This document shows, piece by piece, positions 8,841 through 17,282 of a stretch of DNA of 64,000 bases. The position numbers and the translations under genes were made by a program. Source of the DNA: Candidatus Manganitrophus morganii (GTDB taxonomy: Bacteria > Nitrospirota > Nitrospiria > SBBL01 > Manganitrophaceae); the NCBI GenBank assembly GCA_021651055.1, contig JAJHOH010000001.1, positions 806,001-870,000 on the forward strand, read 5' to 3'. A model generated the notes under the pieces. It saw nothing but the letters and a program-made list of their open reading frames with translations. It did not search any database and had not been told where the DNA came from. Position 1 is the stretch's first letter; each line of letters begins with the position of its first letter.

Positions 8841-9482
8841 TCAGTGGCCGGCCTGAGCCTTCCCCCACAATTCCTCGAGACGCTGATCCCGTCCGCAAAG
8901 ATAACGATAAAACTTGTAGCGGACCGGACTCTTTTTATAGAAATCCTGGTGATAATCCTCCGCCGGATAGAATTCGGAGGCGGCGGTGATCTTCGTCGCG
9001 ATCGGCTCTCGAAAGCGCCCCGATTTTTCGATGGCCGCTTTCGACTCCTCCGCCAGGCGCTTCTGCGTCTCGCCGTGATAGAAAATTTCGCTCCGGTACT
9101 GCTCCCCGGAATCGCAAAACTGCCGGTTGACCGCGACCGGATCGATATTCAGCCAGAAGATCGCCAGCAATTTGTCGTAACCGATGAGATTCGGATCATA
9201 GACAATCTGCACCGCTTCGGTGTGTCCCGTTCTCCCGCCTGTGACCTGCTCATAGGTCGGATTCTCGACGTGGCCGCCGGTATAGCCGGACGTCACGGAA
9301 ACCACCCCCTTGAGCTGATCGAAGGGGGGGACCATGCACCAAAAACAGCCCCCGGCGAAGGTCGCAATCTCCGTCCGGGCGCCCGGCGCCGCGGCATTTT
9401 CCGACGGGTGCGCGGCCATCGGGACAATGACCATCCACAACCCCATCACCCACCCCGCCGCTTTTAAACCGAATGTTTTCAT
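8841..9482 (-). CDS. msrA: Peptide-methionine (S)-S-oxide reductase, exported form
   Basis: The 213-residue product carries the MsrA signature GGCFWC with the catalytic Cys, then GVVSVTSGYTGG, TGHTEAV and AEDYHQDF. It reduces methionine-S-sulfoxide in oxidised proteins with thioredoxin-like donors. An N-terminal signal-like segment (WVMGLWMVIVPMAAHP) places it in the periplasm, unlike the usual cytosolic enzyme. The ATG at 9482 is preferred over a GTG at 9494 because GTGAGGA sits five bases before the ATG. A Cys near the C-terminus (YLCGRDQR) could act in resolving the disulfide. The gene stands alone. Confidence 0.95.
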   Translation of the reverse strand: MKTFGLKAAGWVMGLWMVIVPMAAHPSENAAAPGARTEIATFAGGCFWCMVPPFDQLKGVVSVTSGYTGGHVENPTYEQVTGGRTGHTEAVQIVYDPNLIGYDKLLAIFWLNIDPVAVNRQFCDSGEQYRSEIFYHGETQKRLAEESKAAIEKSGRFREPIATKITAASEFYPAEDYHQDFYKKSPVRYKFYRYLCGRDQRLEELWGKAQAGH

Positions 9483-9657
9483 CAGGGTCCTCACGAATCG
9501 AGCCGATTCATCTCCGCTCCCGCGTTATCTTATCACAAAAACAAAGAGGGTTTCATCGCCTTCCCGTTGCAATGCGGCATCGTCGTGTCCGGGAAAAGCC
9601 GGCCGAACGACTTTGACGGTTGAGCCGCATTTTTTCCGTCCCTCGGATATTTTTTTA

Positions 9658-9686
9658 TTGCATATCCTTGTCTGGAATTGTAGAAT
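9658..9686 (+). promoter_or_regulatory. Sigma70-type promoter for the small-gene pair
   Basis: TTGCAT, a 17-base spacer, then TAGAAT. It lies about 85 bp upstream of the ATG at 9773. Confidence 0.55.
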
Positions 9687-9772
9687 ACGACGGCTTTGAT
9701 CCCACGATGGATTATTCATTATTTAGAGAAAATGGCCCGGCACCGCCATTGCTCGAATGCCAGGAGAGACCG

Positions 9773-10108
9773 ATGCCCGTACACGGCCTACAAAAACCGA
9801 TCGGGAACGAGAAAAACCGTTCCCTGAACACGGACGAAGAGCTGTTTGATTATTTCTGGCAGCGGACGTATCAGATCGTCATGACGGCCATCCAGCAAAC
9901 GGATGGAGGAAAACGGGGACCGATCCAACGTTACTACCGGCAGGCCCTGGTCTATTTAGAAGGTCTTGAATTGATGATCCGCCACAGCGAGCTTGATCCG
10001 AAGTTGAGAGAGCAGGCGAAGCTCGGGATGGGATCGTTTTTCAAGATCCTAGCCGAAATGCATTTGGTCGCAACACAACAAAAGAAAAAGAAAATCGTTG
10101 TTCCTTGA
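9773..10108 (+). CDS. Conserved-looking small cytosolic protein, unknown
   Basis: The ATG at 9773 has AGGAGAGACCG immediately upstream; the longer frame from 9620 runs through the promoter. The 111-residue product is mainly helical and charged. A segment around DEELFDYFWQRTYQIVMTAIQQT leads into YYRQALVYLEGLELMIRHSELDPKLREQAKLGMGSF and ends in a lysine run. No family is recognised. It is followed after 18 bases by a small membrane-protein gene, probably in the same transcript. Confidence 0.65.
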   Translation: MPVHGLQKPIGNEKNRSLNTDEELFDYFWQRTYQIVMTAIQQTDGGKRGPIQRYYRQALVYLEGLELMIRHSELDPKLREQAKLGMGSFFKILAEMHLVATQQKKKKIVVP

Positions 10109-10126
10109 AATCGAACGAGGGAATGG

Positions 10127-10432
10127 ATGGATTTTTCAAAGCAACGAATCTTGGTTGGATTGATCCTGCTCCAGACGGTCGTCATTTTATTTCTGATCCA
10201 CAAGGCGATCGCCATTCGAAACGGCGAGCTCTTCGCCCGAACCGAAGCCGACTATTATAAGAAAGCGCTGGAAGAAGTCTCCGAAAACGACGACGCTTTT
10301 CTCGACGAGATCCTTCAAGAGAGGGAAGATCTTCTCCGCGAATACAAGTCGACCTTAGAGATTGCACGCCAACACGGGGTGAAGATCCGGTTATCGCCCC
10401 ATCGCGCGACGGCGCTCGAGCAGACGCTCTAA
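10127..10432 (+). CDS. Small single-span membrane protein, unknown
   Basis: The 101-residue protein has one N-terminal transmembrane segment (about residues 7-27, RILVGLILLQTVVILFLIHKAIAI). A charged, probably coiled-coil domain (residues 35-85) rich in Glu and Lys follows. A bitopic topology is likely. The gene follows the previous small gene by 18 bases. Its last 42 bases overlap the 3' end of the convergent MBL-hydrolase gene. Function unknown. Confidence 0.65.
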   Translation: MDFSKQRILVGLILLQTVVILFLIHKAIAIRNGELFARTEADYYKKALEEVSENDDAFLDEILQEREDLLREYKSTLEIARQHGVKIRLSPHRATALEQTL

Positions 10433-11266
10433 GTGCGCCGCCGCTTCGACGGCGGTGAGGCGGATGCGGTCGCCGTGGCCCGGCAGCACCCATTCGAACG
10501 CATGGTCGAGCAGCTTGGCGACCGACGTCAACAGGCGCTCCCCGTCCCACACCAGCCGTTCCGGAGCGCTGAGCGCCCTCCGTTCGGGGTCCCACCAGAG
10601 ATGATCGCCCGAAAAGAGAAACCGCCGATCATAAAGCAGCGCCATGCTCCCCTCGGTATGCCCCGGAACCGGAATGATCTGAAACGCCTCCGAAACCACA
10701 ATCGGCTCTTCTCCATCCACGACCCGCTCCGCCCCCGGCGAAGCCGCAGCGTCGGCCCGGTGGATGATGCGCGTCGCCCCGAAATGCTCGGCGTAACGGG
10801 CCGAATCGGCGACATCATCCTCATGCGTCAGAAAAATGGTGCGAATTCCCCCCATCTCCTCGAATGCATTGATCAGGCGCCCCACGTACCGGGGGGAATC
10901 GACCAGCCAGTTTCCGTCGGGATGGCGGATGAAGTAGCTGTTCCCGCCGAACGACTTCTCCGAGTTGAATCCGTTATAGTAGACCCCGTCTTCCAGAAGG
11001 AGCGGGAAACTTTTCATCGCCTCTTGCAGCCGCGGTTTGTCGCTCCGCTCCGTGCCGATCGATCCGACCGGGCAGGCCAAGAGCGCTTGATACGCCTGAA
11101 GCAGCTCCGCGTCTCCCTCCGGCTGGCGCGCCACCGCCGAATAGTCCCCCTCTTCTTTGAAGCTCTTTGGAGCCAGCTGCCGGCAGGTATCGCAATTGAT
11201 GCAGGTGGCGTCGACGAAGAAGTTTCCTGCCACATTGGTTGCTAATCGCCTCTTCAAGTTGGCCAT
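10391..11266 (-). CDS. Ferredoxin-domain / MBL-fold hydrolase fusion
   Basis: The 291-residue protein begins with a ferredoxin-like module: Cys22, Cys25 and Cys28 in CINCDTC and a further Cys in LACPVGSIG near residue 65, enough ligands for one [4Fe-4S] cluster. A metallo-beta-lactamase fold follows (residues about 95-285). The usual HxHxDH motif is degenerate (THEDDVAD), while later ligands are kept in PGHTEGS, FSGDHLWW and LPGHGDR. Similar fusions occur in cyanobacteria and Nitrospirota; their substrate is unknown. The cluster suggests an electron-transfer or redox-sensing hydrolase. A GGAGTCGAAG ribosome site and a good promoter lie upstream. Confidence 0.85.
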   Translation of the reverse strand: MANLKRRLATNVAGNFFVDATCINCDTCRQLAPKSFKEEGDYSAVARQPEGDAELLQAYQALLACPVGSIGTERSDKPRLQEAMKSFPLLLEDGVYYNGFNSEKSFGGNSYFIRHPDGNWLVDSPRYVGRLINAFEEMGGIRTIFLTHEDDVADSARYAEHFGATRIIHRADAAASPGAERVVDGEEPIVVSEAFQIIPVPGHTEGSMALLYDRRFLFSGDHLWWDPERRALSAPERLVWDGERLLTSVAKLLDHAFEWVLPGHGDRIRLTAVEAAAHLERLLERRRAMGR

Positions 11267-11295
11267 CTTCGACTCCGATCCACTAAAAATACCCC

Positions 11296-11324
11296 ATTAT
11301 AGTCACAATGAGAGACTTCTGCAA
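11296..11324 (-). promoter_or_regulatory. Sigma70-type promoter for the ferredoxin-MBL gene
   Basis: On the minus strand: TTGCAG, a 17-base spacer, then the perfect -10 TATAAT, about 30 bp before the start at 11266. Confidence 0.7.
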
Positions 11325-11358
11325 AGCTCCCCGCTGAATGGTTTCCTGACAAGAGGCA

Positions 11359-11386
11359 TTGACACGCGATCCTCGTCTCATATATT
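11359..11386 (+). promoter_or_regulatory. Sigma70-type promoter for the cyclic-nucleotide-binding gene
   Basis: Perfect -35 TTGACA, a 16-base spacer, then TATATT. It lies about 80 bp upstream of the ATG at 11467 and is divergent from the MBL-gene promoter. Confidence 0.65.
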
Positions 11387-11466
11387 GTGCCCACGGATGG
11401 GATGGCGTCTAAGAACAAGTTCGCAGACATGGAAACCCGATTGAGAATGCAAGGAGGTGGATACGA

Positions 11467-11970
11467 ATGGCAACCAAAACAACCGTTGAAGATCTGAAAC
11501 AGTTCCCCCTTTTTTCACAGTTGACGGTCGATGAGCTCCGGTATCTTATCCAGAAGGTGGAAGAGCGGGAGTATAAGAAAAATGAAGTCATCTATAAAGA
11601 AGAGGACCTCCCGGGCATTTTGTATTTGGTTCAGCGAGGGTCGGTGGAGATCACAAAGAAGACCCCCAGCGGCCATCGGCAGGTCATCGCGACCGTTCCC
11701 TCCGGACAATTCTTCGGAGAGCTCTCCTTCTTCGTGAGCCGGCGGCATGCGTCCCGGGCAAAAGTCACCGCGGACGGTTTGGTGCTTCTGCTCCATCGGT
11801 TCGTTTACGACGAGATGGAGAAAGAGCAGCCCGCGCTGGTCCATCAGCTCTTGAAAGAGATCATCTTGAAGATGAGTGCCAATCTGGACGCGATGAACGA
11901 CCTCTTCCTGCAGACGATCAACTACACCTTTTATGGGGGCGGCAAGGCGGGAACGGTCGAGGAGGATTAA
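11467..11970 (+). CDS. Cyclic nucleotide-binding domain protein (no HTH)
   Basis: The 167-residue protein is built of one CRP-like sensor domain (about residues 12-130), with DLPGILYLVQRGSVEITKK and the phosphate-binding cassette region GQFFGELSFFVSRRHASRA. A helical tail follows (LKEIILKMSANLDAMNDL). There is no DNA-binding domain, so it is not a transcription factor by itself and may act through a partner. A strong AAGGAGGTGGATACGA ribosome site precedes the ATG. It is convergent with modC, 10 bases away. A second protein of this type lies at 62.6-63.0 kb. Confidence 0.85.
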   Translation: MATKTTVEDLKQFPLFSQLTVDELRYLIQKVEEREYKKNEVIYKEEDLPGILYLVQRGSVEITKKTPSGHRQVIATVPSGQFFGELSFFVSRRHASRAKVTADGLVLLLHRFVYDEMEKEQPALVHQLLKEIILKMSANLDAMNDLFLQTINYTFYGGGKAGTVEED

Positions 11971-11980
11971 AGGACCCGTT

Positions 11981-13063
11981 TCATTCCGTCGGAATCAGGT
12001 GAACCGAGGAGGCTTTGATCACCGCCGTGATCTCCGCGCCCGGCCGGAGAGAGAGTTCCTCCACCGCTTGACGGGTCACTAGCGCCGTCAGGGAGAAGCC
12101 GCAATCGATCACCACGCGGACCTGCGCGCCGACTGGAATGCACTCTTGTATGAAGCCGACGAGGCGATTGCGCGCGCTGCTCTGGGCCGGCGCACCCCGC
12201 TCCAGGATCACCTCCTCGGCGCGGACCGAAACGAAACAACGACCGCCGGGGGGCGCCTCTCCGACGGCGATGATTCGTCCTTTTCCGACCTCCAGTATCA
12301 CCCGCTCTTCCGAAGCAAGGATCACCTGCGCGGGCAACAGGTTCTCCACCCCGACGATCTTTGCCACCTCGGGACTGGCCGGTCTGCTGAAAATGTCGAG
12401 CGGGCGGCCCCGTTGAAGAATCACCCCTTCCGAGAGAATGATCAAATCTTCTCCCAACGTCATCGCATCAACGATGTCATGGGTGACGACCAATGCCGTC
12501 GCCCGCTCCTCCTCAACCCATCGCCGCACCTCAGCGCGAGCAAGCGCCCGCGTGCGAAGATCGAGCGCGGAGAACGGCTCATCGAGCAACAATAAACGCG
12601 GCTTGGGCGCAAGCGCCCGCGCCAGGGCCACCCGCTGCTGCTCTCCTCCGGAGAGGGCCGCCGGAAATCGATTCTCCTTTCCGCCCAGCTGAAACCGGTC
12701 GATCCAACCGCGGACCGACCGCTCGCTCTCCGCACGGTTCCACCGGCGCAGGCCATAGGCGATATTTTCTTGAACGGTGAGATGGGGAAAGAGAGGGTAG
12801 TCCTGGAAGAGAAGACCGACCGAACGCCGCTGCGGCGGAAGTGAGATCCCTTGCGACGCATCGAACCAAATCGTGTCGCCATGCCGGATCTCTCCCCGCC
12901 CCGGCTGAAGAAGTCCCGCCAGACAATGGAGCAGTGTGCTCTTGCCGCTCCCCGACGGGCCGAAGAGAACAACGATCCGGGGAGAATCGAGCGGAACGGA
13001 AAAATGGGCCTGCAGACCCCCGCCCTTCGGGAGGGGATAGTGGAGATCAACGTTCAGTTCCAC
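11981..13063 (-). CDS. modC: Molybdate ABC transporter ATP-binding protein
   Basis: The 360-residue ATPase has Walker A GPSGSGKST (about residues 34-42), the signature LSGGEQQRVALARAL, Walker B LLLLDEPFSALD and a switch His in VVTHD. A C-terminal TOBE/Mop-like domain covers about residues 290-358. It energises molybdate (or tungstate) import by ModAB. The GTG start at 13063 has AAGGAG six bases upstream and overlaps the end of modB by 17 bp. Molybdate uptake would serve molybdopterin enzymes such as nitrate reductase or nitrite oxidoreductase-type proteins, which are not in this window. Confidence 0.95.
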   Translation of the reverse strand: MELNVDLHYPLPKGGGLQAHFSVPLDSPRIVVLFGPSGSGKSTLLHCLAGLLQPGRGEIRHGDTIWFDASQGISLPPQRRSVGLLFQDYPLFPHLTVQENIAYGLRRWNRAESERSVRGWIDRFQLGGKENRFPAALSGGEQQRVALARALAPKPRLLLLDEPFSALDLRTRALARAEVRRWVEEERATALVVTHDIVDAMTLGEDLIILSEGVILQRGRPLDIFSRPASPEVAKIVGVENLLPAQVILASEERVILEVGKGRIIAVGEAPPGGRCFVSVRAEEVILERGAPAQSSARNRLVGFIQECIPVGAQVRVVIDCGFSLTALVTRQAVEELSLRPGAEITAVIKASSVHLIPTE

Positions 13064-13727
13064 CCGCTGCTCCTTGTCGCTTTCGGTTCATATAAGTCAC
13101 GATGGAGAGGAAAAAAAACGAGAGGATCAGGAGAAAAAGGGCCGTCTCTCCCGCCGACCGATAATTGAGCGCCTGGACCTGATCGTAAAGATCGATCGAC
13201 AACGTTCGCGTCACCCCCGGAATATTTCCGCCGACCATCAGGACAACGCCGAACTCCCCCAGGGTATGCGCGAAGCTGAGGACGAACGCGGTGATGATTC
13301 CGCTTTTCGACAGCGGCAGGACGATCCGAAGAAAGGTCCTCCAACGCGACTCGCCGAGCACCCACGAGCTTTGGACAAGCCGGGGATTCACCCCCGCGAA
13401 GGCCGTCGCCAGAGGCTGCACCGCAAAGGGGAGAGAATAAAGAATGGAGGCGACCAAAAGGCCGCCGAAAGTAAACGGCAAGGTGGTGCCGGCGATCGAC
13501 TCATAAAAAGCGCCGAGCGGACTGTTTTGGCCGAACGCCACCAAAAGATAAAAGCCGAGAACGGTCGGCGGGAGAACGATCGGAAGGGCGACCACCGCCT
13601 CCACCAAGAACTTCCAGCGCCATTTAGAGAGGACGATCCAATGGGCCAACGGAATCCCTAACAAGAGAAGGAAGACCGAGGTCAGCAACGCCAACTCCAC
13701 TGAGAGCCGGAGCGCCTCCCAATTCAT
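13047..13727 (-). CDS. modB: Molybdate ABC transporter permease
   Basis: The 226-residue inner-membrane protein has about five transmembrane segments. The permease EAA-type loop is visible as SSWVLGESRWRTFLRIVLPLSKSGIITAFVLSFAHTLGEFG, including the GEFG of ModB proteins. PIVLPPTVLGFYLL is also typical. It forms the membrane channel of the ModABC importer. Its ATG overlaps the modA stop (ATGA) and its end overlaps modC, indicating translational coupling. Confidence 0.95.
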   Translation of the reverse strand: MNWEALRLSVELALLTSVFLLLLGIPLAHWIVLSKWRWKFLVEAVVALPIVLPPTVLGFYLLVAFGQNSPLGAFYESIAGTTLPFTFGGLLVASILYSLPFAVQPLATAFAGVNPRLVQSSWVLGESRWRTFLRIVLPLSKSGIITAFVLSFAHTLGEFGVVLMVGGNIPGVTRTLSIDLYDQVQALNYRSAGETALFLLILSFFFLSIVTYMNRKRQGAAGGTER

Positions 13728-14518
13728 TTCGCCTCCGACGACAGAGTAAAGCCGTATCGTTCCAGAATCACTTTTCCCTCTCCCGATTTGATGAAATCGA
13801 TCAGCGATTGCGCCAACGCCGCCTCCCGGCTTCGGCGTAAGATCACCACCCCTTGATGGAGCGGCGGGTAAGCGTCGGCCGGAACCAACCAGAACCGCCC
13901 CTTCTCTTTCATCGCCGCCGCATTCGCGTGAGAGAGGGAGAGCAGGCCGATGTCGGCATTCCCCGACTGAACGAACTGGGTCGCCTGCGAGATGTTCTCT
14001 CCGAGGACAAGACGGGATTGCACCCGCTCATAAAGCCCCGACGATTGCAGCGCCGACACCGCCGCCTTGCCGTAGGGGGCATGGGCCGGATTGGCGATGG
14101 CGATTTTCCGGACCGACGGGTGAAGGAGGGCCCGCATCTCCTCTTTGGCGACGTCGATTGGAGACTCGTTCGGCACCCAGAGGACGAGCCGTCCGGTGGC
14201 ATATCGGAAAAACGATTCAGGAATGGCCAGTCCCGTCTCGATCAACCGGTTCGGATACGACTCGTCGGCCGAAAAGAAGAGATCGAACGGCGCGCCCGCC
14301 GTGATCTGTGCAACGAAGCTCCCGGAGGCGCCAAAGGAGACTTTCACCCTGCTCCCCGTCGACTTCTCGAAGGCCGATGCGATCTCTCCCATGGCGAACT
14401 GAAGGTCCGAGGCGGCGGCGACGGCGAGGGTCGGCGAAGAGGGCGCCGCTCCATTCGATGAAAATGCGATGAGGACGCAGATGAAGACGAACAGCCCCGG
14501 TACGCCGATCCGCCTCAC
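13724..14518 (-). CDS. modA: Molybdate-binding periplasmic protein
   Basis: The preferred start is GTG at 14518, overlapping the stop of the upstream glycosylase gene (GTGA) with GGGAG about 10 bases upstream. This gives 264 residues with a signal peptide (GVPGLFVFICVLIAFSS). The mature part shows AAASDLQFAMGEIASAFEKSTG, SFGASGSFVAQITAGAPFDLFFSAD and ANPAHAPYGKAA, all typical of ModA-type oxyanion-binding proteins. It captures molybdate or tungstate for ModB/ModC. First gene of the modABC unit. Confidence 0.95.
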   Translation of the reverse strand: MRRIGVPGLFVFICVLIAFSSNGAAPSSPTLAVAAASDLQFAMGEIASAFEKSTGSRVKVSFGASGSFVAQITAGAPFDLFFSADESYPNRLIETGLAIPESFFRYATGRLVLWVPNESPIDVAKEEMRALLHPSVRKIAIANPAHAPYGKAAVSALQSSGLYERVQSRLVLGENISQATQFVQSGNADIGLLSLSHANAAAMKEKGRFWLVPADAYPPLHQGVVILRRSREAALAQSLIDFIKSGEGKVILERYGFTLSSEAK

Positions 14519-15027
14519 GCCATTTTCTCCCTTCGAAACCGCTCGAGCTCCTTGAACCAAAAGAGAACCGTCTCCCGAGGATAACCGGCGTTTCGCCGAC
14601 TGGTTGAAGGGACGACGAAGACGTTGCTCTCCCCGATCCTTTCGGGTTTGGCCCCCGGCCCTTCATTTCGGCCGAAGAGGGCTCGGTATGCGGTCAATCC
14701 ATTCAAACAAACGATCCGCGGACGGTACATCCTGATCTTATTTTGAACGACGATCGCTCCGGCTTCAAATTCGGCCCTCGTCAAATCAGAGGCGCTGTCG
14801 GAGGAGCGCTTGACGACGTCGGTCAAACCGATGCCGAATCGGACCAGTTTCCAATCGTCCTCCGGTTTGAGCGGATGCGGAAGAAGGCCGCTCTCGTGGA
14901 GCATCGGCCAGAAGAGGTTCGTTGAGCGGGCGTAGTAGTGTCCAACCTGAGCGGAGGTGGTTCCCGGGTTGATCCCGACGAAGACGATCGAGAGCTCGGC
15001 CTCCAGGATGTCGGGGAGCGGCGTCAT
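14515..15027 (-). CDS. mug: Mismatch-specific (G/U, G/T) uracil-DNA glycosylase, MUG type
   Basis: The 170-residue protein has the MUG active-site motif GINPGTTSAQVGHYYA near residue 18 and a PSTSRRNAGYP motif near residue 140, which fills the place of the NPSG(L)S(R/P) loop. It removes uracil or related bases from mismatches and so starts base-excision repair. The gene precedes and slightly overlaps modA. The pairing looks like chance operon packing, since the functions are unrelated. It follows the small zinc-ribbon gene by 13 bases. Confidence 0.9.
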   Translation of the reverse strand: MTPLPDILEAELSIVFVGINPGTTSAQVGHYYARSTNLFWPMLHESGLLPHPLKPEDDWKLVRFGIGLTDVVKRSSDSASDLTRAEFEAGAIVVQNKIRMYRPRIVCLNGLTAYRALFGRNEGPGAKPERIGESNVFVVPSTSRRNAGYPRETVLFWFKELERFRREKMA

Positions 15028-15040
15028 CGTCTTGGTCTCC

Positions 15041-15226
15041 TCACTCCGACTGGCCGGGCCGGAGCGGCTCGTGGCAGACCTCGCAGTGAAAGGCGTCGGG
15101 ATCGTTCTGATGGCGGCATTCCGGACAGGCCAAATAGCGGCCCTTCGAGGAGGGGAATTCGGTTAAACACTTGTCGCACCAGGGCATGGCCGGATCGTTC
15201 TCATGGCCGCACTTTTGACATTTCAT
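15041..15226 (-). CDS. Small double zinc-ribbon protein
   Basis: The 61-residue product (ATG at 15226, preferred over an upstream TTG because GAGG lies six bases before it) has four CxxC knuckles: CQKCGHEND, CDKCLTEFP, CPECRHQND and CEVCHEPL. These form two zinc ribbons with no other domain. Such proteins usually mediate protein or nucleic-acid contacts; the partner here is unknown. It is immediately upstream of the mug gene. Confidence 0.75.
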   Translation of the reverse strand: MKCQKCGHENDPAMPWCDKCLTEFPSSKGRYLACPECRHQNDPDAFHCEVCHEPLRPGQSE

Positions 15227-15240
15227 GACCGACCTCAACT

Positions 15241-15280
15241 TAAAATAAAATGGGCCGACCTGATTGTATCAGATCAGCCC
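15241..15280 (-). terminator. Terminator of the 2-oxoacid:ferredoxin oxidoreductase operon
   Basis: On the minus strand, a 12-bp stem (GGGCTGATCTGA / TCAGGTCGGCCC, two G-U pairs) is followed by ATTTTATTTT. It lies about 30 bases after the ferredoxin-subunit stop. Confidence 0.8.
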
Positions 15281-15309
15281 ATCGATGTGAATGGCGAATG
15301 CCGTAGAGA

Positions 15310-15588
15310 CTATTTCGTTGTAACGAGGGTGTCTTTAAAACCGACATTCCGGATTTCGAATCCGTTCTTTAATTCGGTAATGGGGAGCATCTTAATCGCG
15401 TGATGCTTCGCCAAATCATCGCAAACACCGACGCAAATCTCGCATCCTTTGCATCGGTCTACCGCGACGTAAGCCGTTGCCCGGACCGAATCGTATAAAA
15501 TCGTATTGGACTCCGGACAAAACTGGGTGCAAAGCCGGCATTTCGTTGCACCACAAATGTCTACATCAATATCCGCGACTGAATACAT
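15310..15588 (-). CDS. forD: 2-oxoacid:ferredoxin oxidoreductase, delta (ferredoxin) subunit
   Basis: The 92-residue product has two iron-sulfur motifs: Cys12, 17, 20 and 24 (the last in FCPE) and Cys46, 49, 52 and 56. This allows two [4Fe-4S] clusters that pass electrons between the TPP centre and free ferredoxin. The spacing of the first motif (C-x4-C-x2-C) is unusual, and Pro is missing after the last Cys. The start has GGAGGATG adjacent. It is the last gene of the five-gene operon and sits 21 bases after the gamma subunit. Confidence 0.85.
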   Translation of the reverse strand: MYSVADIDVDICGATKCRLCTQFCPESNTILYDSVRATAYVAVDRCKGCEICVGVCDDLAKHHAIKMLPITELKNGFEIRNVGFKDTLVTTK

Positions 15589-15609
15589 CCATCATCCTCC
15601 AAACGTTGA

Positions 15610-16353
15610 TTAATTCACACCCGCTTTTTGCAGCTTGTCCGAGGCGGTGACCCGATCTTTCTGCCACTGATTCCATCCCTGCTCGATCGCGTACTCATGG
15701 GCCGCCTGTACCACCGCGAAATTCTTCGCCACCAGTTCCGCTTTTTTGGCGAACTTCTTTTCGATCACATTGTCCAGCGAGGCGGTTCCCCCCGAAACGA
15801 CAAATCCTTTTCCGAGAAAACGCTCTTTCACCGACTGCTCCAGCGATTTCAAATCGGGCATCTGGATAATTCCGGCGATGGCGCCGCACATGGCCATGTT
15901 GGTCGCCAGGTCGGTCCCGCCGACTTCGTTGGCAATCTTCGTCGCGGGGATGTAGCAAATCTTCGCGTTGTTTTCCTCCAGCTCCCGGACCTGATCCGCA
16001 ATCATCGGAACGGGAACATCGCTGTTGATCAACACGACTCCATCTTTCTTCAGACCCCAATAGAACGGCATCGTATATGATTTGCCGTGGGTAATCACCT
16101 GAGGATGGAAAATCATGATGATGTTGGGATAAATGATCTCCCCGATTTCATAAATTTTCCCCGACGCGATTCGGACGTAGCTTTCGACCGGCGCCATCCG
16201 TTTCTCGGATCCGAAGAAGGGAACCAGCGTGCTCTCCCCTTTTCCGATGATCACCCCGTTGCTTAAGATATGAGAGGCGGTTACCACCCCCTGACCTCCG
16301 ATGCCAGCCATTCGGATGTTAAATCGCTTTACTCCCGTATCGATTGCCGCCAT
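15610..16353 (-). CDS. forG: 2-oxoacid:ferredoxin oxidoreductase, gamma subunit
   Basis: The ATG at 16353 (MAAIDTGVKRFNIRMAGIGGQGV) has GAGGTTGAGC just upstream; a longer frame overlaps the beta gene without a ribosome site. The 247-residue product has the gamma-domain signature FNIRMAGIGGQGVVTASHIL and the GSEKRMAPVESYVRI segment, which help bind CoA. The C-terminal extension (after about residue 190) is longer than in minimal gamma subunits. It works with the alpha, beta and delta subunits in reversible oxidative decarboxylation of a 2-oxoacid such as pyruvate or 2-oxoglutarate, a key carbon-fixing step in the reductive TCA cycle. Confidence 0.9.
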   Translation of the reverse strand: MAAIDTGVKRFNIRMAGIGGQGVVTASHILSNGVIIGKGESTLVPFFGSEKRMAPVESYVRIASGKIYEIGEIIYPNIIMIFHPQVITHGKSYTMPFYWGLKKDGVVLINSDVPVPMIADQVRELEENNAKICYIPATKIANEVGGTDLATNMAMCGAIAGIIQMPDLKSLEQSVKERFLGKGFVVSGGTASLDNVIEKKFAKKAELVAKNFAVVQAAHEYAIEQGWNQWQKDRVTASDKLQKAGVN

Positions 16354-16388
16354 GCTCAACCTCCTCTTATCGTCTGCTCGCCGTTGTC

Positions 16389-17267
16389 CTATTTTGTCTG
16401 GGGCGCTTTCAGTTTCCGGCGATCCGCCTCTGACTTTTCCCAATAGGCTTTGGCGTCGTCGGTCATGTATTCCATAAAGCCATACCGATCTTTTTCGACT
16501 TCCCGGGCGTCATCCATCACCTTCGGCGTCGGAATCGCATATTCGATGTTGCAGGAGGTATAGGCCTGGATGTAGGTCGGGCCGACCTCACGCGCAATCA
16601 AAACCGCTTTCCGGACGGTGTTCGCCACGCGGGTCGGATTGGTCGGGGCGATTCGGGCGATGTAGGACACGCCGGAGGTCTTCGCAAGACCGATCATATC
16701 CATCTTTTCAAATTTTTTCCCGTTCGGGGCCATCTTCAAAACCATCCCCTTTTGGGTCATCCCGCTCTCCTGTCCTCCGGTATTTCCGTAGACTTCGTTA
16801 TCGAGCATGATGGTGGTGAATTTCTCTTTCCGGAACCAGGAGTGCATCACCGCCGAGAAACCGATGTCGGCCAATCCGCCGTCTCCCGCCATCACGATCA
16901 CATCCTTCGGCTTGTCTTTGAAGCGAACCGAGAGACCGCGCTTCAATCCGCTGGCGACCGCATTGGTATCTCCGTAGTTTCCGTAGACGAATGGAATCGC
17001 CGCCTGGCTCAATGCCAACCGCCCGCAGCCGGCCGTTCCGATGATGACGGAATTTTCTACGCTCGGCAACGCAAGAAGGGTCACCCGGATGAAGAGGGTC
17101 ATCGCACAGCCGGCGCACATCGGATGCTCTTCAAGGATTTCCTTAAAAGAGCCGAGCTCCGAGACTTTTCTCTCTTTCGTAAAAGGACCGTTCTCGACGA
17201 GATCCTGATATTCCTTCGGTAAAAACTTCTGGAACCCTGGGGAGACGCGAATGGTATCTAAAGACAT
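16389..17267 (-). CDS. forB: 2-oxoacid:ferredoxin oxidoreductase, beta (TPP) subunit
   Basis: The 292-residue protein has CAGC near residue 51 and a later Cys in TAGCGRL as iron-sulfur ligands. The TPP/Mg motif GDGG (about residue 129) runs to NEVYGNTGGQ (about 157). It carries the thiamine pyrophosphate site of the enzyme. A Cys in YTSCNIEY near residue 235 could be the further cluster ligand found in this family. The ribosome site is AGGAGGTTCTC. It lies 15 bases after the alpha gene. The substrate (pyruvate or 2-oxoglutarate) cannot be decided from sequence reading alone. Confidence 0.92.
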   Translation of the reverse strand: MSLDTIRVSPGFQKFLPKEYQDLVENGPFTKERKVSELGSFKEILEEHPMCAGCAMTLFIRVTLLALPSVENSVIIGTAGCGRLALSQAAIPFVYGNYGDTNAVASGLKRGLSVRFKDKPKDVIVMAGDGGLADIGFSAVMHSWFRKEKFTTIMLDNEVYGNTGGQESGMTQKGMVLKMAPNGKKFEKMDMIGLAKTSGVSYIARIAPTNPTRVANTVRKAVLIAREVGPTYIQAYTSCNIEYAIPTPKVMDDAREVEKDRYGFMEYMTDDAKAYWEKSEADRRKLKAPQTK

Positions 17268-17282
17268 GAGAGAACCTCCTAT

